From positions 248,001-312,000 of the forward strand of contig NZ_MRBK01000006.1 of NCBI RefSeq assembly GCF_001969815.1: 64,000 bases of DNA. The letters are read 5' to 3'. Positions 1 to 8,176 of this stretch are shown here, piece by piece; within the stretch, counting starts at the first letter, position 1; every line of letters starts with the position of its first letter. This DNA comes from Bacillus swezeyi. GTDB lineage: Bacteria > Bacillota > Bacilli > Bacillales > Bacillaceae. Under the pieces are notes generated by a model. It did not search any database, had not been told where the DNA came from, and worked only from the letters and a program-made list of their open reading frames with translations. Both the position numbers and the translations under genes were made by a program.

Positions 1-73
1 CAAAAGCTGGAGCTGCAGAAACAAGTAAAGCAAGTGATAAAGCTGAACCAGTTAATACTTTTTTCAATTTCAT
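1..73 (-). CDS. small secreted protein, N-terminal signal peptide only (partial)
   Basis: The minus strand starts at ATG 73 after a purine-rich Shine-Dalgarno (AAGGGG) and reads MKLKKVLTG followed by a hydrophobic stretch ending near SAAPAF, a typical Sec signal peptide close to an Ala-X-Ala cleavage site. The rest of the gene lies outside the window, so the mature protein is unknown. Short leaders of this kind occur on Bacillus lactococcin-972-type bacteriocins and other small exported proteins; that identity is only a guess. Confidence 0.6.
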   Translation of the reverse strand, partial: MKLKKVLTGSALSLALLVSAAPAF

Positions 74-189
74 TTTAAACACCCCTTTTTTAGATTTAAT
101 ACACTTAATGAATTCTTCATTTGTAAGAAAAAACCTTGTAAAAAAATGTTAATTATTTGTGAACACTTAAATAAACGAACGTAACCTTT

Positions 190-465
190 GAATACGTCCA
201 AGACGGAGAGCCTGCGGACACTGATCTTTTGCACACGGATGTTGTGCAGCTGATTGGTGGCCGCTTTTTTATTGGCCAGAATGGGAGACACACCTTTCCC
301 TTATCAAGTGTGTACCCGGATGTATCGAATGGTGATGAAGGTCGTCAGCTTCACAGGAGGAGCGGCTGGAGTCTATGCAGGATTGCGCGCGATAGTCACG
401 GGGAACGCAAGCGGTGAAATCCCACTTGCACAGGAAGTCATTTTCACATGGCTCCAATAATCTTT
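190..465. repeat. direct repeat copy A flanking the left accessory island
   Basis: This stretch matches about 8770-9030 over roughly 270 bp with scattered substitutions and small indels. Both copies share blocks such as gacggagagcctgcggac, ttgtgcagctgattggtggc and gatagtcacggggaacgc. Neither copy has a convincing intact gene. A short frame reading GEPAD then VVQLIGGRFF is open in both, so the repeat probably derives from the 3' part of an old gene I cannot name. The two copies bracket 8.6 kb of accessory DNA. Confidence 0.75.
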
Positions 466-553
466 GCGTCCTCCTGGAGATTTGCCGGAGCCATTTTTAT
501 ATCAAAAAAGCGAATAGCGCAAGGTGGTGTTTATTCGGTAAGGAGAAATGAGT

Positions 554-645
554 ATGAAATTAAGAGATTTTTTGTCTGTTCATGATAAAAAGAAACTTCA
601 TTTATGGTGCAAAAACGAAAGCTAAACTTGAAGCATTATTGAAGT
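554..645 (+). pseudogene. small frameshifted ORF of unknown function
   Basis: An AAGGAG site at 540-545 lies eight bases before ATG 554, which opens MKLRDFLSVHDKKKLH and then stops at 623-625. One base off, the frame continues YGAKTKAKLEALLK and ends at TGA 643-645, just before a strong terminator. Together they look like one basic peptide of about 30 residues carrying a single-base frameshift. I do not recognise the family. The good ribosome site and terminator suggest it was a real transcribed small gene. Confidence 0.35.
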
Positions 646-648
646 GAT

Positions 649-684
649 AAAAGGGCCCCATCTATTGTGAGAGGGGCCTTTTTT
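649..684 (+). terminator. Rho-independent terminator
   Basis: A GC-rich hairpin (aaaagggcccc paired with ggggcctttt, one bulged G) is followed directly by a T run. It closes the small ORF at 554. Confidence 0.75.
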
Positions 685-823
685 GTTCAAAGCTTCTTAG
701 TGGTTTGTCTAACGATGAAAGATGTTATCACCAGACAAATGTTATAGGTACGTTTGCTAAAATTCCATATATTTTACATACTGTTAAAGTACCCCGAATT
801 GAGGCCTCATTCAAACGTTTCTC

Positions 824-1228
824 TCAACCCCTTCGGCTAAACCGTTTGATAGCCGCCTCGGTTACCGGCTCGAAGAGGTTAATTAGGTTTCCGTCGGGAT
901 CACGGAATAACATAGCACGATTCCCCCACGGCATCGTGGTCGGTTCCTTTACCCACTCGTCTACAAACGGTTTCAAGCGCTCGTATTCGGCATCGATATT
1001 ATAGACGCGAAACTCAATAATGACGGAGTGATTGTCGGCCGCCACTGCAGAACCAGTACCGAACAGTGGCACCGTCTGCGAGTGGCCGATCGCAAGAGTA
1101 CACGATGGTACAACAAGTTCGGCAAAGACAGGCGCAGGGTGTTCAGCCGAAACACCCAAGACTTTTTCATAGAATTGGACAAGACGATCCACGTCTTCAG
1201 TAATGATACGAACAGAAGCAAAATTCAC
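824..1228 (-). CDS. VOC (glyoxalase/bleomycin-resistance fold) family protein
   Basis: About 134 residues with the vicinal-oxygen-chelate layout: an N-terminal beta-strand VRIITEDVDRLVQFYEKVLG, a central half-barrel, and a C-terminal RDPDGNLINLFEP motif whose last Glu is the usual metal ligand. Such proteins are metal-dependent lyases, dioxygenases or drug-binding proteins; the substrate here is unknown. I prefer GTG 1228 because GGAAGG lies nine bases upstream; ATG 1237 abuts that site and the longest frame begins at 1276. The gene stands alone, convergent with the small ORF upstream of it on the map. Its orthologues are often listed as VOC family protein only. Confidence 0.85.
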   Translation of the reverse strand: MNFASVRIITEDVDRLVQFYEKVLGVSAEHPAPVFAELVVPSCTLAIGHSQTVPLFGTGSAVAADNHSVIIEFRVYNIDAEYERLKPFVDEWVKEPTTMPWGNRAMLFRDPDGNLINLFEPVTEAAIKRFSRRG

Positions 1229-1497
1229 AAATACCATCCTTCCTATAATAAATGATACAATATCCCATCCTATCAATTTGGGTCAGAACACTCGAAGCTC
1301 CCTAAAAGGTCCGATTAATTAGAAACTGAACCATTTGGTCCTCGACCACGCTTGATGCCTGGCTGTTTCTCAATTAATCCAAATGAAATAAATTAATTCA
1401 CCTCAATGTTAATTGTCAGTGTCCTCCTACTGATGCAAGACAAACTTTGCATTTATCTCTCACCCCTTTATGTTTACTTACTCCGATTATAAAATGA

Positions 1498-1525
1498 CGC
1501 TACTGACACCAGTATGTCAGTAGCG
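1498..1525 (-). terminator. perfect 11-bp inverted repeat at the end of the WYL regulator
   Basis: CGCTACTGACA at 1498-1508 and its exact complement at 1515-1525 are separated by six bases. The stem overlaps the stop codon of the regulator gene. The tract after it on the minus strand (tcatttta) is only moderately U-rich, so termination is likely but not certain. Confidence 0.55.
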
Positions 1526-2461
1526 TTTTAAGATTTTTTGGGCTTCTTCACGAATCCGATTCTGGAATGATTTAGGCTCCAAAACAATCGCATCAGCTCC
1601 CCAACCAAGGACCCATTGCAAAACTTCGTCCAAGTGACGAACACGTAAGACCACATGAAATCCATCTTGATGATCTTCCATATCCTCTATGTAATGATAG
1701 TTTGATTCCTTCACCTTATCAGCGATTTCATGGTTGAACCGAATTCGGACGAGTAGGTGTCGATCATCCAGTGGGGTATACTTACTTAGTTTAAAATGCA
1801 TCGGTAATTCGAATCGTTCCCTCAAATCTATCAATTCTGTCATTCGGGACAAGCGGAAATGACGAATTTCTTGACGCAGATCACACTGGGCTACAAGCAT
1901 CCATGATCCTTCAACTAGCACCAACCCATAGGGAGCAACAGTACGAACACTATGCCGTTTCCCCTCCGAATCTGCATATTTTTTTAAATAATGAAAGCCG
2001 ATCTTTCTCTCTTCTAATATCGCTCGACGGATCTTTTCTAGATATTCTTTTTCTTTTAACTGATGATCCTTATCAGAATTGAGCAAACGCATAACCTTGC
2101 GTACACGAGATGTTTCAATGAGTACACTCTCCGGTAGAATGGCCTCTATTTTGTAGCGGGCATCTTGAGCATTGACACGATAATCATCATCAAATTGTTG
2201 TTCGATAAAGTCCATTCCAATCAGCAAACTCACGGCTTCTTGAACCGTGAAACTAATTGGGGGTAGGAAATAGCCTTCCATTAAGGAATATCCTGTCCCA
2301 GGTGCCCCTATTATCGGTACACCTACTTCACACAGTGCTTGGATGTCGCGGTAGATCGTTCGTACGCTAGTTTCAAATTGGGTCGCTAAATCTCCGGCCC
2401 GTATAACGTCTTTACGTTGTAACTCGAGCACGATGGCTAACAAACGGTCTGTTTTATTCAT
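1517..2461 (-). CDS. YafY-type transcriptional regulator (HTH_11 plus WYL domain)
   Basis: 314 residues. An N-terminal winged helix (about residues 5-60, with RAGDLATQFETSVRTIYRDI as recognition region) is followed by a linker and a WYL domain (about 140-220), and a C-terminal WCX-like region ending in WVLGWGADAIVLEPKSF. WYL proteins are ligand-responsive DNA-binding regulators, often next to the gene they control. Here the closest gene is the VOC protein 290 bp downstream on the same strand, a pairing seen in other bacilli. Start ATG 2461 follows AAGGGGG. The gene looks intact although its right-hand neighbours are decayed. Confidence 0.85.
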   Translation of the reverse strand: MNKTDRLLAIVLELQRKDVIRAGDLATQFETSVRTIYRDIQALCEVGVPIIGAPGTGYSLMEGYFLPPISFTVQEAVSLLIGMDFIEQQFDDDYRVNAQDARYKIEAILPESVLIETSRVRKVMRLLNSDKDHQLKEKEYLEKIRRAILEERKIGFHYLKKYADSEGKRHSVRTVAPYGLVLVEGSWMLVAQCDLRQEIRHFRLSRMTELIDLRERFELPMHFKLSKYTPLDDRHLLVRIRFNHEIADKVKESNYHYIEDMEDHQDGFHVVLRVRHLDEVLQWVLGWGADAIVLEPKSFQNRIREEAQKILKRY

Positions 2462-2663
2462 TAAGTTCGCCCCCTTAAATGTTTATTGTAAAATTAACAT
2501 AACATAACGGAGAAGATGGTTTAGTGAATCTAGAGTTTTTAGTCGCTGAAGTGTATTTACATCTATGTGGGAATCACTTTCAAGATGCTCTTCCAAGGTA
2601 AGGAAGAGGTCATTGGTCGAGTTTATTTGGAAACCTTAAACATAATTGATGAAACGATGTAGC

Positions 2664-3005
2664 AAAATGGAATGTTGTTGGCGAATTGTTGTCCAACTCC
2701 GCCAACAATCATCATTTTCAATCAGAAGTCATCAGATGTACTATTAAATAGCCCTTGAGATAAAAGGAATGGTCAGAATCGAAAATACTTGTTCAGAAGG
2801 CATCATCTACACTGGCAGTGTAGCGCTGACCACGTACTTAAACGTGACCACCAAAATGACCACAAATTTTTCAAAACACGGTGAAAAAACATGAACATAA
2901 CAAGAAACGGCGTTTATAAAAAATCTTATGTGGTTCAAAAATTGAATGGAAACGATTGTTAACGAAATGCCGTTTTTAAACGGGTGATGTAATTTTCAAC
3001 CGCTC
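2664..3005. repeat. mobile-element end sequence, copy 1 (attachment-type repeat)
   Basis: This segment recurs at about 4495-4862 with clear similarity. Shared blocks include gttggcgaattgttgtcca, ttcagaagtcatcagatgt, ctacactggcagtgtag, gtgaccaccaaaatgacc and ttaaacgggtgatgtaa. In each copy it leads into decayed integrase sequence. I read it as the end of an integrated element, covering attachment site and integrase 3' flank. No gene is visible in 2480-3010 apart from this repeat. Confidence 0.65.
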
Positions 3006-3013
3006 ATAATCCC

Positions 3014-3520
3014 TTATATATCAACGATTGAATTTTCTCCAATTTCAAGCATTATTGTTGCATGGGTATGTCGTAAATCATGAAATCGTATCAGCTTAAC
3101 ACCAGCCAATTTAATGTCATATAAAAATTGTTTGTGAATTGTATTTGGGTTTACTGGTTCACCGCCAAATGCAGAAATTACAAAGTGATTTCCTGTAAGG
3201 TTCATTCCTACTTTTAAGAGCTGTTCTTGCTTTTGTACGCTTATAATTCTTCAATATCTTCTTTGGTGATGGCTATGTTTCTATTTCCGCTTTTCGTTTT
3301 AGTAGATTGCAACACAAGTCCTTATTTTTTAGTACGCCTTGGCGCTTTAACATGATCCATAAAGTTATTTTTTAGATACTTCCATTCCACAGCTACCCTA
3401 GATGATGTTTGAGGATAGAGTGTATATATTGAATGTACTCTAGTGTCAATCCTTCACTTAAAAGATCATTATAATATTTTGTTATGAGGTGGGGAGTAAG
3501 GCTTTTGAGTTTCATATGTC
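3014..3520 (-). pseudogene. tyrosine integrase remnant
   Basis: Read on the minus strand across several frames, the region gives an N-terminal SAM-like segment (LTPHLITKYYNDLLSEG, EYIQYIHSIL near 3440-3520). A middle segment follows (KSGNRNIAITKEDIEEL near 3250-3300), then the catalytic patch FHDLRHTHATIMLEIGEN in the open frame 3014-3205. The protein stops before the LGH and Tyr-nucleophile motifs. Multiple frameshifts and the missing C-terminus make it inactive. It belongs to the family that integrates phages and conjugative elements of Firmicutes. Confidence 0.8.
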
Positions 3521-3663
3521 CAAATCTTTTTATTAACCGTTTATTGACTACTTAAATTTTAAGATAAAAGAAAGGACTCTCAATGTCTCCTCCTTTCTTT
3601 TCTTTAATTTATGTGTCATAGTACCGATATAATAATTAAGTAGAATTGAAAGAGTGATGCCCA

Positions 3664-4329
3664 TTGTTATCCTTAGGAGATATCATAACAATAGAGTTCG
3701 AAAACGAAAATCAAGAAAATGTCATTGCGAAAAGCAAAGTGTCATCTATTGAAGAAAATGTTTTAAGAGTACATTATCCTGTTGATGTAGAAACGGGAAG
3801 AACTGTTATTATTCCAACAAATACAATTGTCACGATTCACTTCGTGAATAAGCAACAAGTCCTATATAAATTTACTAGTGTAATACAAGGACGAGAGACC
3901 CATCGTTATATACCTATATTAAATGTGTATTTACCTGAAGAAGATCAAATGACAAAAATTCAAAGGCGGCAATTTTTTAGAGTAAATACAACGATTCCTG
4001 TCACTGTTCGTCCATATGGATCTGGCTCAATGTATAAAACATATACAACAAATATCAGTGCTGGAGGCGCTGCATTAATCATTGAAGAGACGCAAAAACA
4101 CAAACCAGAAGAGGATTTGAATTTAAGTATCTCTCTACCAAATGAGGGGCATGATGAAACTGTGATTGACGTTCATGCTCAAGTCAAACGCACTTACCTT
4201 GATCGTAGAACAAACAAACAGATCATGACAGTTGAATTTATCAGGATGAATGAGCATGATAAACAAACACTTGTACAATATTGCATAAACTTCCAATTGA
4301 TAGAAAGAAGAAAACTTAAATCTGAATAA
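3664..4329 (+). CDS. PilZ-domain c-di-GMP-binding protein (YpfA/YcgR-like)
   Basis: 221 residues with the two-domain flagellar-brake layout: an N-terminal YcgR-type beta domain (about 1-95) and a C-terminal PilZ domain (about 100-215). The c-di-GMP motifs are present: RRQFFR (RxxxR type) near residue 107 and NISAGG (D/NxSxxG) near 137. In B. subtilis the homologue YpfA (DgrA) slows flagellar motility when c-di-GMP is bound. Start is TTG 3664 after GAAAGAG. It lies between two integrase remnants, so it is probably a second, imported copy carried as cargo and not the core ypfA. The sequence looks intact. Confidence 0.85.
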   Translation: MLSLGDIITIEFENENQENVIAKSKVSSIEENVLRVHYPVDVETGRTVIIPTNTIVTIHFVNKQQVLYKFTSVIQGRETHRYIPILNVYLPEEDQMTKIQRRQFFRVNTTIPVTVRPYGSGSMYKTYTTNISAGGAALIIEETQKHKPEEDLNLSISLPNEGHDETVIDVHAQVKRTYLDRRTNKQIMTVEFIRMNEHDKQTLVQYCINFQLIERRKLKSE

Positions 4330-4446
4330 AAAATGACTAGTTTTTAGATGGCATAGCTTACAGTGTGTAGGTAGACGGTAATAAAATCGTCAAGATAGAG
4401 TATGTTAACCCTCCAAAAGTTGAGGAAGACAGTGATCTGCCCCGGC

Positions 4447-4475
4447 CCCCCTTAATTTAAAGGGGGGATTTTTCT
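4447..4475 (+). terminator. Rho-independent terminator
   Basis: ccccccttaa/tttaaagggggg forms a near-perfect hairpin followed by attttt. It lies 120 bp after the PilZ gene and is its likely terminator. The segment between (about 4365-4445) reads VDGNKIVKIEYVNPP in one frame, a fragment of an unidentified gene. Confidence 0.7.
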
Positions 4476-4494
4476 TCTCCACCATATGCAGTTA

Positions 4495-4970
4495 TATGGA
4501 AGACTGTTGGCGAATTGTTGTCCAATTCTGCCAACAATCATCATTTTCATTCAGAAGTCATCAGATGTACAATCCAATAGCCTTTGAAATAAAAGGGGGG
4601 ATCAGAATTGAATATACAATATATTTGTTCAGAAGGCATTATCTACACTGGCAGTGTAGAGCTTTATTGACCACATATTTAAGCGTGACCACCAAAATGA
4701 CCACAAATTTTTAAAATTCTTGAAAAAACATGAAAATAAGAAGAGATGATGTTTATACAAACTTAAGAATTGTTTAGCTATCGAAAGGAAACGAATGTTC
4801 ACGAAATGCTGTTTTTAAACGGGTGATGTAATGATCAACCGCTCATAATCCCTGATACATCAACGGTTATGAGCGGTTAAAACGTTTATTGACCACATTA
4901 AATTCTAAGTGCTTTTGAATTTTCAGCATTATTGTTGCCTAGGTATGTCGTAGACTTAAATGTTGGAACG
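4495..4970. repeat. mobile-element end sequence, copy 2, with traces of integrase
   Basis: This is the second copy of the repeat at 2664-3005. After the shared ttaaacgggtgatgtaa block it continues with cagcattattgttgcctag and gtatgtcgtag (4923-4953), which match the integrase catalytic region of copy 1 (HTHATIML) on the minus strand. It also contains the inverted pair accgctcataa/ttatgagcggt at 4839-4880. I infer a second, more decayed element inserted at a related site. Confidence 0.6.
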
Positions 4971-5035
4971 ACTCCTCATCTATTTTACTAACATGCTTTT
5001 TGATTAAATGATCGCCTTTTTTCCTTTTAATATAG

Positions 5036-5188
5036 ATGCTAAAAGAAGTACCTGAAGCTAAAGAACAAACTGCATCTCAATCGATCGACTCTGCGGAGTA
5101 TGTTAGCTCCAGAATGTTGTACACTTTAGGTCTTATAAAGCATTCACGCACTTGGAAAGAAACACGAAAGCATCAAAAAAGCATGTAA
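5036..5188 (+). CDS. short ORF of unknown function, possibly a gene remnant
   Basis: 50 codons from ATG 5036 (MLKEVPEAKEQTASQSIDSA...) ending HQKSM, 20 bp before a strong terminator. No Shine-Dalgarno is obvious and I do not recognise the protein. It may be the 3' end of a longer lost gene, since the reading frame fits the terminator well. Confidence 0.3.
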   Translation: MLKEVPEAKEQTASQSIDSAEYVSSRMLYTLGLIKHSRTWKETRKHQKSM

Positions 5189-5208
5189 GATAACAGGTAA
5201 CTGGTAAA

Positions 5209-5247
5209 AAATAAGAGTGCAGGTGAAAACTGCACTCTTATTTTTTG
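5209..5247. terminator. bidirectional terminator
   Basis: AATAAGAGTGCAG is paired with its exact complement across a seven-base loop, flanked by A and T runs, so it can work on both strands. Confidence 0.85.
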
Positions 5248-5269
5248 ATTAGTTTTAAACCTTCAAGTT

Positions 5270-5470
5270 CTTTAAGGGCCTATTTTTTCACACCAAAACC
5301 ATCCTCAAATTTAATAAAGTCTGTGTCTCCTTTGGAATCCACGATATGGAATACTGATTGATGTAATAAATATTTCTTCTATATAAATTGATTTCCCAGT
5401 TTCACCCTCATTTAAAAAAGGCAGCGGCATAAAGACTGAAAATTGTGATAGATTTCCTTTTTTGGAATTT
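5270..5470 (-). pseudogene. remnant of an LXG-island-associated gene
   Basis: On the minus strand the region reads QFSVFMPLPFLNEGETGKSIY and then, after a frameshift, FHIVDSKGDTDFIKFEDGFG before a stop near 5281. A related remnant at 49490-49690 reads FHVVDSKGDANLIKFEDVTD. The two are diverged copies of the 3' end of the same gene, which I cannot name. Both sit next to LXG toxin islands. Confidence 0.5.
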
Positions 5471-5501
5471 TGAAAAGGCCATCATTTTGAATTGGGTTTT
5501 T

Positions 5502-5580
5502 TGACCTGATCAATAAGATTCATTTTCATGGATCATCAGGATTTATTCACCAATTCCTTTCCGTATAGTGGTAAACTCTA
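5502..5580 (+). promoter_or_regulatory. conserved upstream region of LXG operon, copy 1
   Basis: A block beginning TTGACC and running through ttcattttcatgg, ggatttattcaccaa and gtatagtggtaaact recurs at 52522-52596 and 55063-55146. In each case it precedes an LXG-type start. The TTGACC block could be a -35 element, but no clear -10 is common to all three. I infer a shared promoter or operator for LXG operons. Confidence 0.5.
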
Positions 5581-5630
5581 TACTGGCTATTACTTTTGTC
5601 ATGCATTTTTCGGGAAGCGAGGTGTTGAAA

Positions 5631-6023
5631 ATGATCGGTTCTATCCTGGGAGAAACGCTGGCTTTGGATATCATGAAAGTCGATTTATCGATGAAAAAAG
5701 AATTTTTGGCAGAGTTGAAAGCTTGCCGCACAGCACTGAAAAACGACAAAACAGAGTTCTCTGATTCCAAAAAAATGATCACAGAACCCGAGCTTGCGTC
5801 TCACACATGGCAAGGCAGCCTTGCCGAATCATTTGAACGTATTAGAAAGGATATAAAGGCATCCTTTCATGATATTAAAGGCAAGCAGCTTTCAGACGTT
5901 CTGGAAAAAATCGATGAACGAATCAAAGCGTTAAACGGAGAGATTCACTCACTCGGACAAGAAATCCACTCACTAGAGAAAAAGATTGAAAGAGAGAAAA
6001 AAGAAACTCAGAACAAGGAGTAA
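5631..6023 (+). CDS. YwqH-like (DUF5082) small helical protein of LXG operon
   Basis: 130 residues, almost all charged helix, with a C-terminal coiled coil (IKALNGEIHSLGQEIHSLEKKI and KEKKE-rich tail). Proteins of this size and position open the B. subtilis ywqH-ywqI-ywqJ operon and are thought to act as chaperones or partners for export of the LXG toxin through the type VII (Yuk/Yue) secretion system. Start ATG 5631 follows GAGGTG by six bases; the open frame extends to 5568. It is seven bases from the next gene, so co-translation is likely. Confidence 0.75.
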   Translation: MIGSILGETLALDIMKVDLSMKKEFLAELKACRTALKNDKTEFSDSKKMITEPELASHTWQGSLAESFERIRKDIKASFHDIKGKQLSDVLEKIDERIKALNGEIHSLGQEIHSLEKKIEREKKETQNKE

Positions 6024-6030
6024 ATGAAAA

Positions 6031-6309
6031 ATGGGTCAAGAAATTAAAGTAAAGACCGGTGAAGTCAAAGAAGCACTTTCTAAATTGAAGCATTCAAGCG
6101 ATTCAATGAAAGCGTCGGTTCCGACGGATGTCAAAGGTCAGAATCATTTAGATACGGCGAAAAAGATAGAGGAATTAAATCAGTCGATCAATAAGATCGC
6201 TGCATCTTATGCTTCTGCTTTTTCAAAACAAATCGCCCAAACTGAATCAGCCGTTGAAGCAATCAAGGATACCGACAAACAGCTGGCTTCATCGATGAAA
6301 ACAAAATAG
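6031..6309 (+). CDS. YwqI-like (DUF5344) WXG100-sized protein
   Basis: 92 residues forming two predicted helices with a short turn (KASVPTDVKGQNHLD between them). It has the size and layout of WXG100-like partners, but no strict WXG motif. It matches YwqI, the second gene of LXG operons, which pairs with the LXG domain for type VII export. A good AAGGAG precedes ATG 6031, and the toxin gene starts 11 bp after its stop, confirming one operon. Confidence 0.75.
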   Translation: MGQEIKVKTGEVKEALSKLKHSSDSMKASVPTDVKGQNHLDTAKKIEELNQSINKIAASYASAFSKQIAQTESAVEAIKDTDKQLASSMKTK

Positions 6310-6320
6310 AGGAGAATGCT

Positions 6321-8159
6321 ATGAAGACTCTGGATGTTCAGGCGTTACGCGATGGAATAGATGATACGCTGGAACAATTAAAAAAACAATCAGATGAAAT
6401 TGCTAAGGTCAAAAAAAGCGTCGACGGCATCACATCTCTTGATGATGCCTTAAAAGGAAAAGGCGGGGACGCCATTCGCGCCTTCTACGAAGAATGCCAC
6501 ACCCCGTTTTTGCGTTTCTATGAATCTTTCATCGAAGAATATCAATCGGTTTTGAAAAAAATGAAAAATGCACTCAACTCACTTGAACCCAATCACAACG
6601 GATATATTTCGCAAGCCTTTCTCGAACACGATCTGGAACAAGGCTTAAACGCAGCTGATCGGATCACGAAGCATTTGGTCTCAAAAGCCAACGCAACGAT
6701 CGCTAAAGTCGGTCATATTGTCGATTTGCCTGATTTGAATGACAACGATTTTCACGAGCAGAATCAGAAAGCCTTAAAGGAAATCAATCAGACAATTGAA
6801 AAGTTGCACGCTTTTGACCGCGAACAGACCAACGCTCTCAAAACCGCTGAAAGTGACCTTGAGACCATGCAAAGATACATAACCAGGCTTGAAAAAATGT
6901 ATACAGGCCCTAAAATTGAAATCGCCGGCTATCAAAAAGGCTCGATTTTAAAGCCGGATGAGATGGATGCTTTGCGCGGGAATCAAGAGACAGCGATGGG
7001 AGTCATGTTGGATAAGCTTGATAAGAGATCAAAGCTCGAAAAAGAAGTTAGCGAAGTTAGTGAACATGATGTTAAAATGTACAAGTTAAAGAAGAAACTC
7101 GATAAAACAATTGACAATGGTGAATATATTAAAATTGCTGATGAGATCGGATATGACAATCTGACAACTGAACAGAAAGTAATTTACAATCTGTCTAAAT
7201 TTAATAAAATGGGTACTGATATTCAAGACGGCATTGTTGGCGGTGCCATGGATCTTGGAAAGGATTTTATTGAGGGCGGATTACAGCTGGGTTGGAATGT
7301 TGGATGGACAATCGACCATTTACATAAAGACCCGAAAGTCGTTTTAGACACAGTTCTTCGATACGATTATAAAGGCGCCTTTCAAAGTATGGTTGATACC
7401 TTAGTTGAACAGTGGGATGAAAAAGTAGTAAATGGGGACGCGTATTCAAGGGCGCACTATTTCACTTACTTGATTGGGAGTCTTTGGGGCTTGAAAGACG
7501 GACCTTCTTCAGCTTCAACGGGATCGAAAGACCTTGTCAAGGCTGGGAAAACCGCGGTTAGCAAGGTGAAGAAAGCCGATAAGTCCGTAAAACAATTTGT
7601 AAAGCCGCCTATTAATCGATACACTCCCGCATTGGAAGGGATTCTTCAGGATGCGCCGAATTCTATTAATGTGAAGAATACGCCGCCTATATTAAAAGAA
7701 TTGGCCGAGGATAAAAAGAAAAGTGTGCTTGTACAAGCTGCTCCATACACATTTAAAGACCCTTCAGGAGTAACGAAAACAATCAATTTAAAAATGGGAC
7801 ATCTTAAAAACAAGAAGCATCCTGTCACTGGCGTTCAGTATGATAAAGATGGATTCCCAATCTTTAAACATGTTGGGGAAGTAAAGATCGATAAGAAATT
7901 TTACAATGCTTCTGATCCTGTACAATTTAGACAGGCAACATTACTATTAAAAGAAAAGATAATGAAAAACCCTGAATTAAAAAAGAACTTTTCTGATAGG
8001 CAATTGCAACAAATCTCCAAAGGAAAAAGACCAGAAGGATATACTTGGCATCATCATCAAAAAGAAGGAGTTATGCAACTTGTCGATTCGGATATCCACG
8101 GTAAAACGGGTCATACTGGTGGAAGAAATATTTGGGGTGGAGGTTCCCAAAATAGATAG
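6321..8159 (+). CDS. LXG-domain toxin with C-terminal HNH/Endo VII nuclease tip (YwqJ-like N-terminus)
   Basis: 612 residues. The N-terminal LXG domain (about 1-230; MKTLDVQALRDGIDDTL at the start) directs type VII export. A middle segment (about 230-420) holds the IADEIGYDNLT motif and a glycine-rich pretoxin region. The last 60 residues (GYTWHHHQKEGVMQLV then DIHGKTGHTGG) match the colicin-DNase/WHH-type HNH fold, so the tip should be a DNase used against competing bacteria. GGAG lies upstream of ATG 6321. The SUKH gene 17 bp downstream should protect the producer. The AT-rich last 400 bases contrast with the more GC-rich LXG part, as expected for a swapped tip. Confidence 0.9.
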   Translation: MKTLDVQALRDGIDDTLEQLKKQSDEIAKVKKSVDGITSLDDALKGKGGDAIRAFYEECHTPFLRFYESFIEEYQSVLKKMKNALNSLEPNHNGYISQAFLEHDLEQGLNAADRITKHLVSKANATIAKVGHIVDLPDLNDNDFHEQNQKALKEINQTIEKLHAFDREQTNALKTAESDLETMQRYITRLEKMYTGPKIEIAGYQKGSILKPDEMDALRGNQETAMGVMLDKLDKRSKLEKEVSEVSEHDVKMYKLKKKLDKTIDNGEYIKIADEIGYDNLTTEQKVIYNLSKFNKMGTDIQDGIVGGAMDLGKDFIEGGLQLGWNVGWTIDHLHKDPKVVLDTVLRYDYKGAFQSMVDTLVEQWDEKVVNGDAYSRAHYFTYLIGSLWGLKDGPSSASTGSKDLVKAGKTAVSKVKKADKSVKQFVKPPINRYTPALEGILQDAPNSINVKNTPPILKELAEDKKKSVLVQAAPYTFKDPSGVTKTINLKMGHLKNKKHPVTGVQYDKDGFPIFKHVGEVKIDKKFYNASDPVQFRQATLLLKEKIMKNPELKKNFSDRQLQQISKGKRPEGYTWHHHQKEGVMQLVDSDIHGKTGHTGGRNIWGGGSQNR

Positions 8160-8176
8160 TTATGGAGGAATTTACA

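Noticed and set aside
190-465. A protein-coding gene in repeat copy A
   Set aside because: The longest frames lack ribosome sites, differ between the two copies and are not preserved, so I list it as a repeat only.
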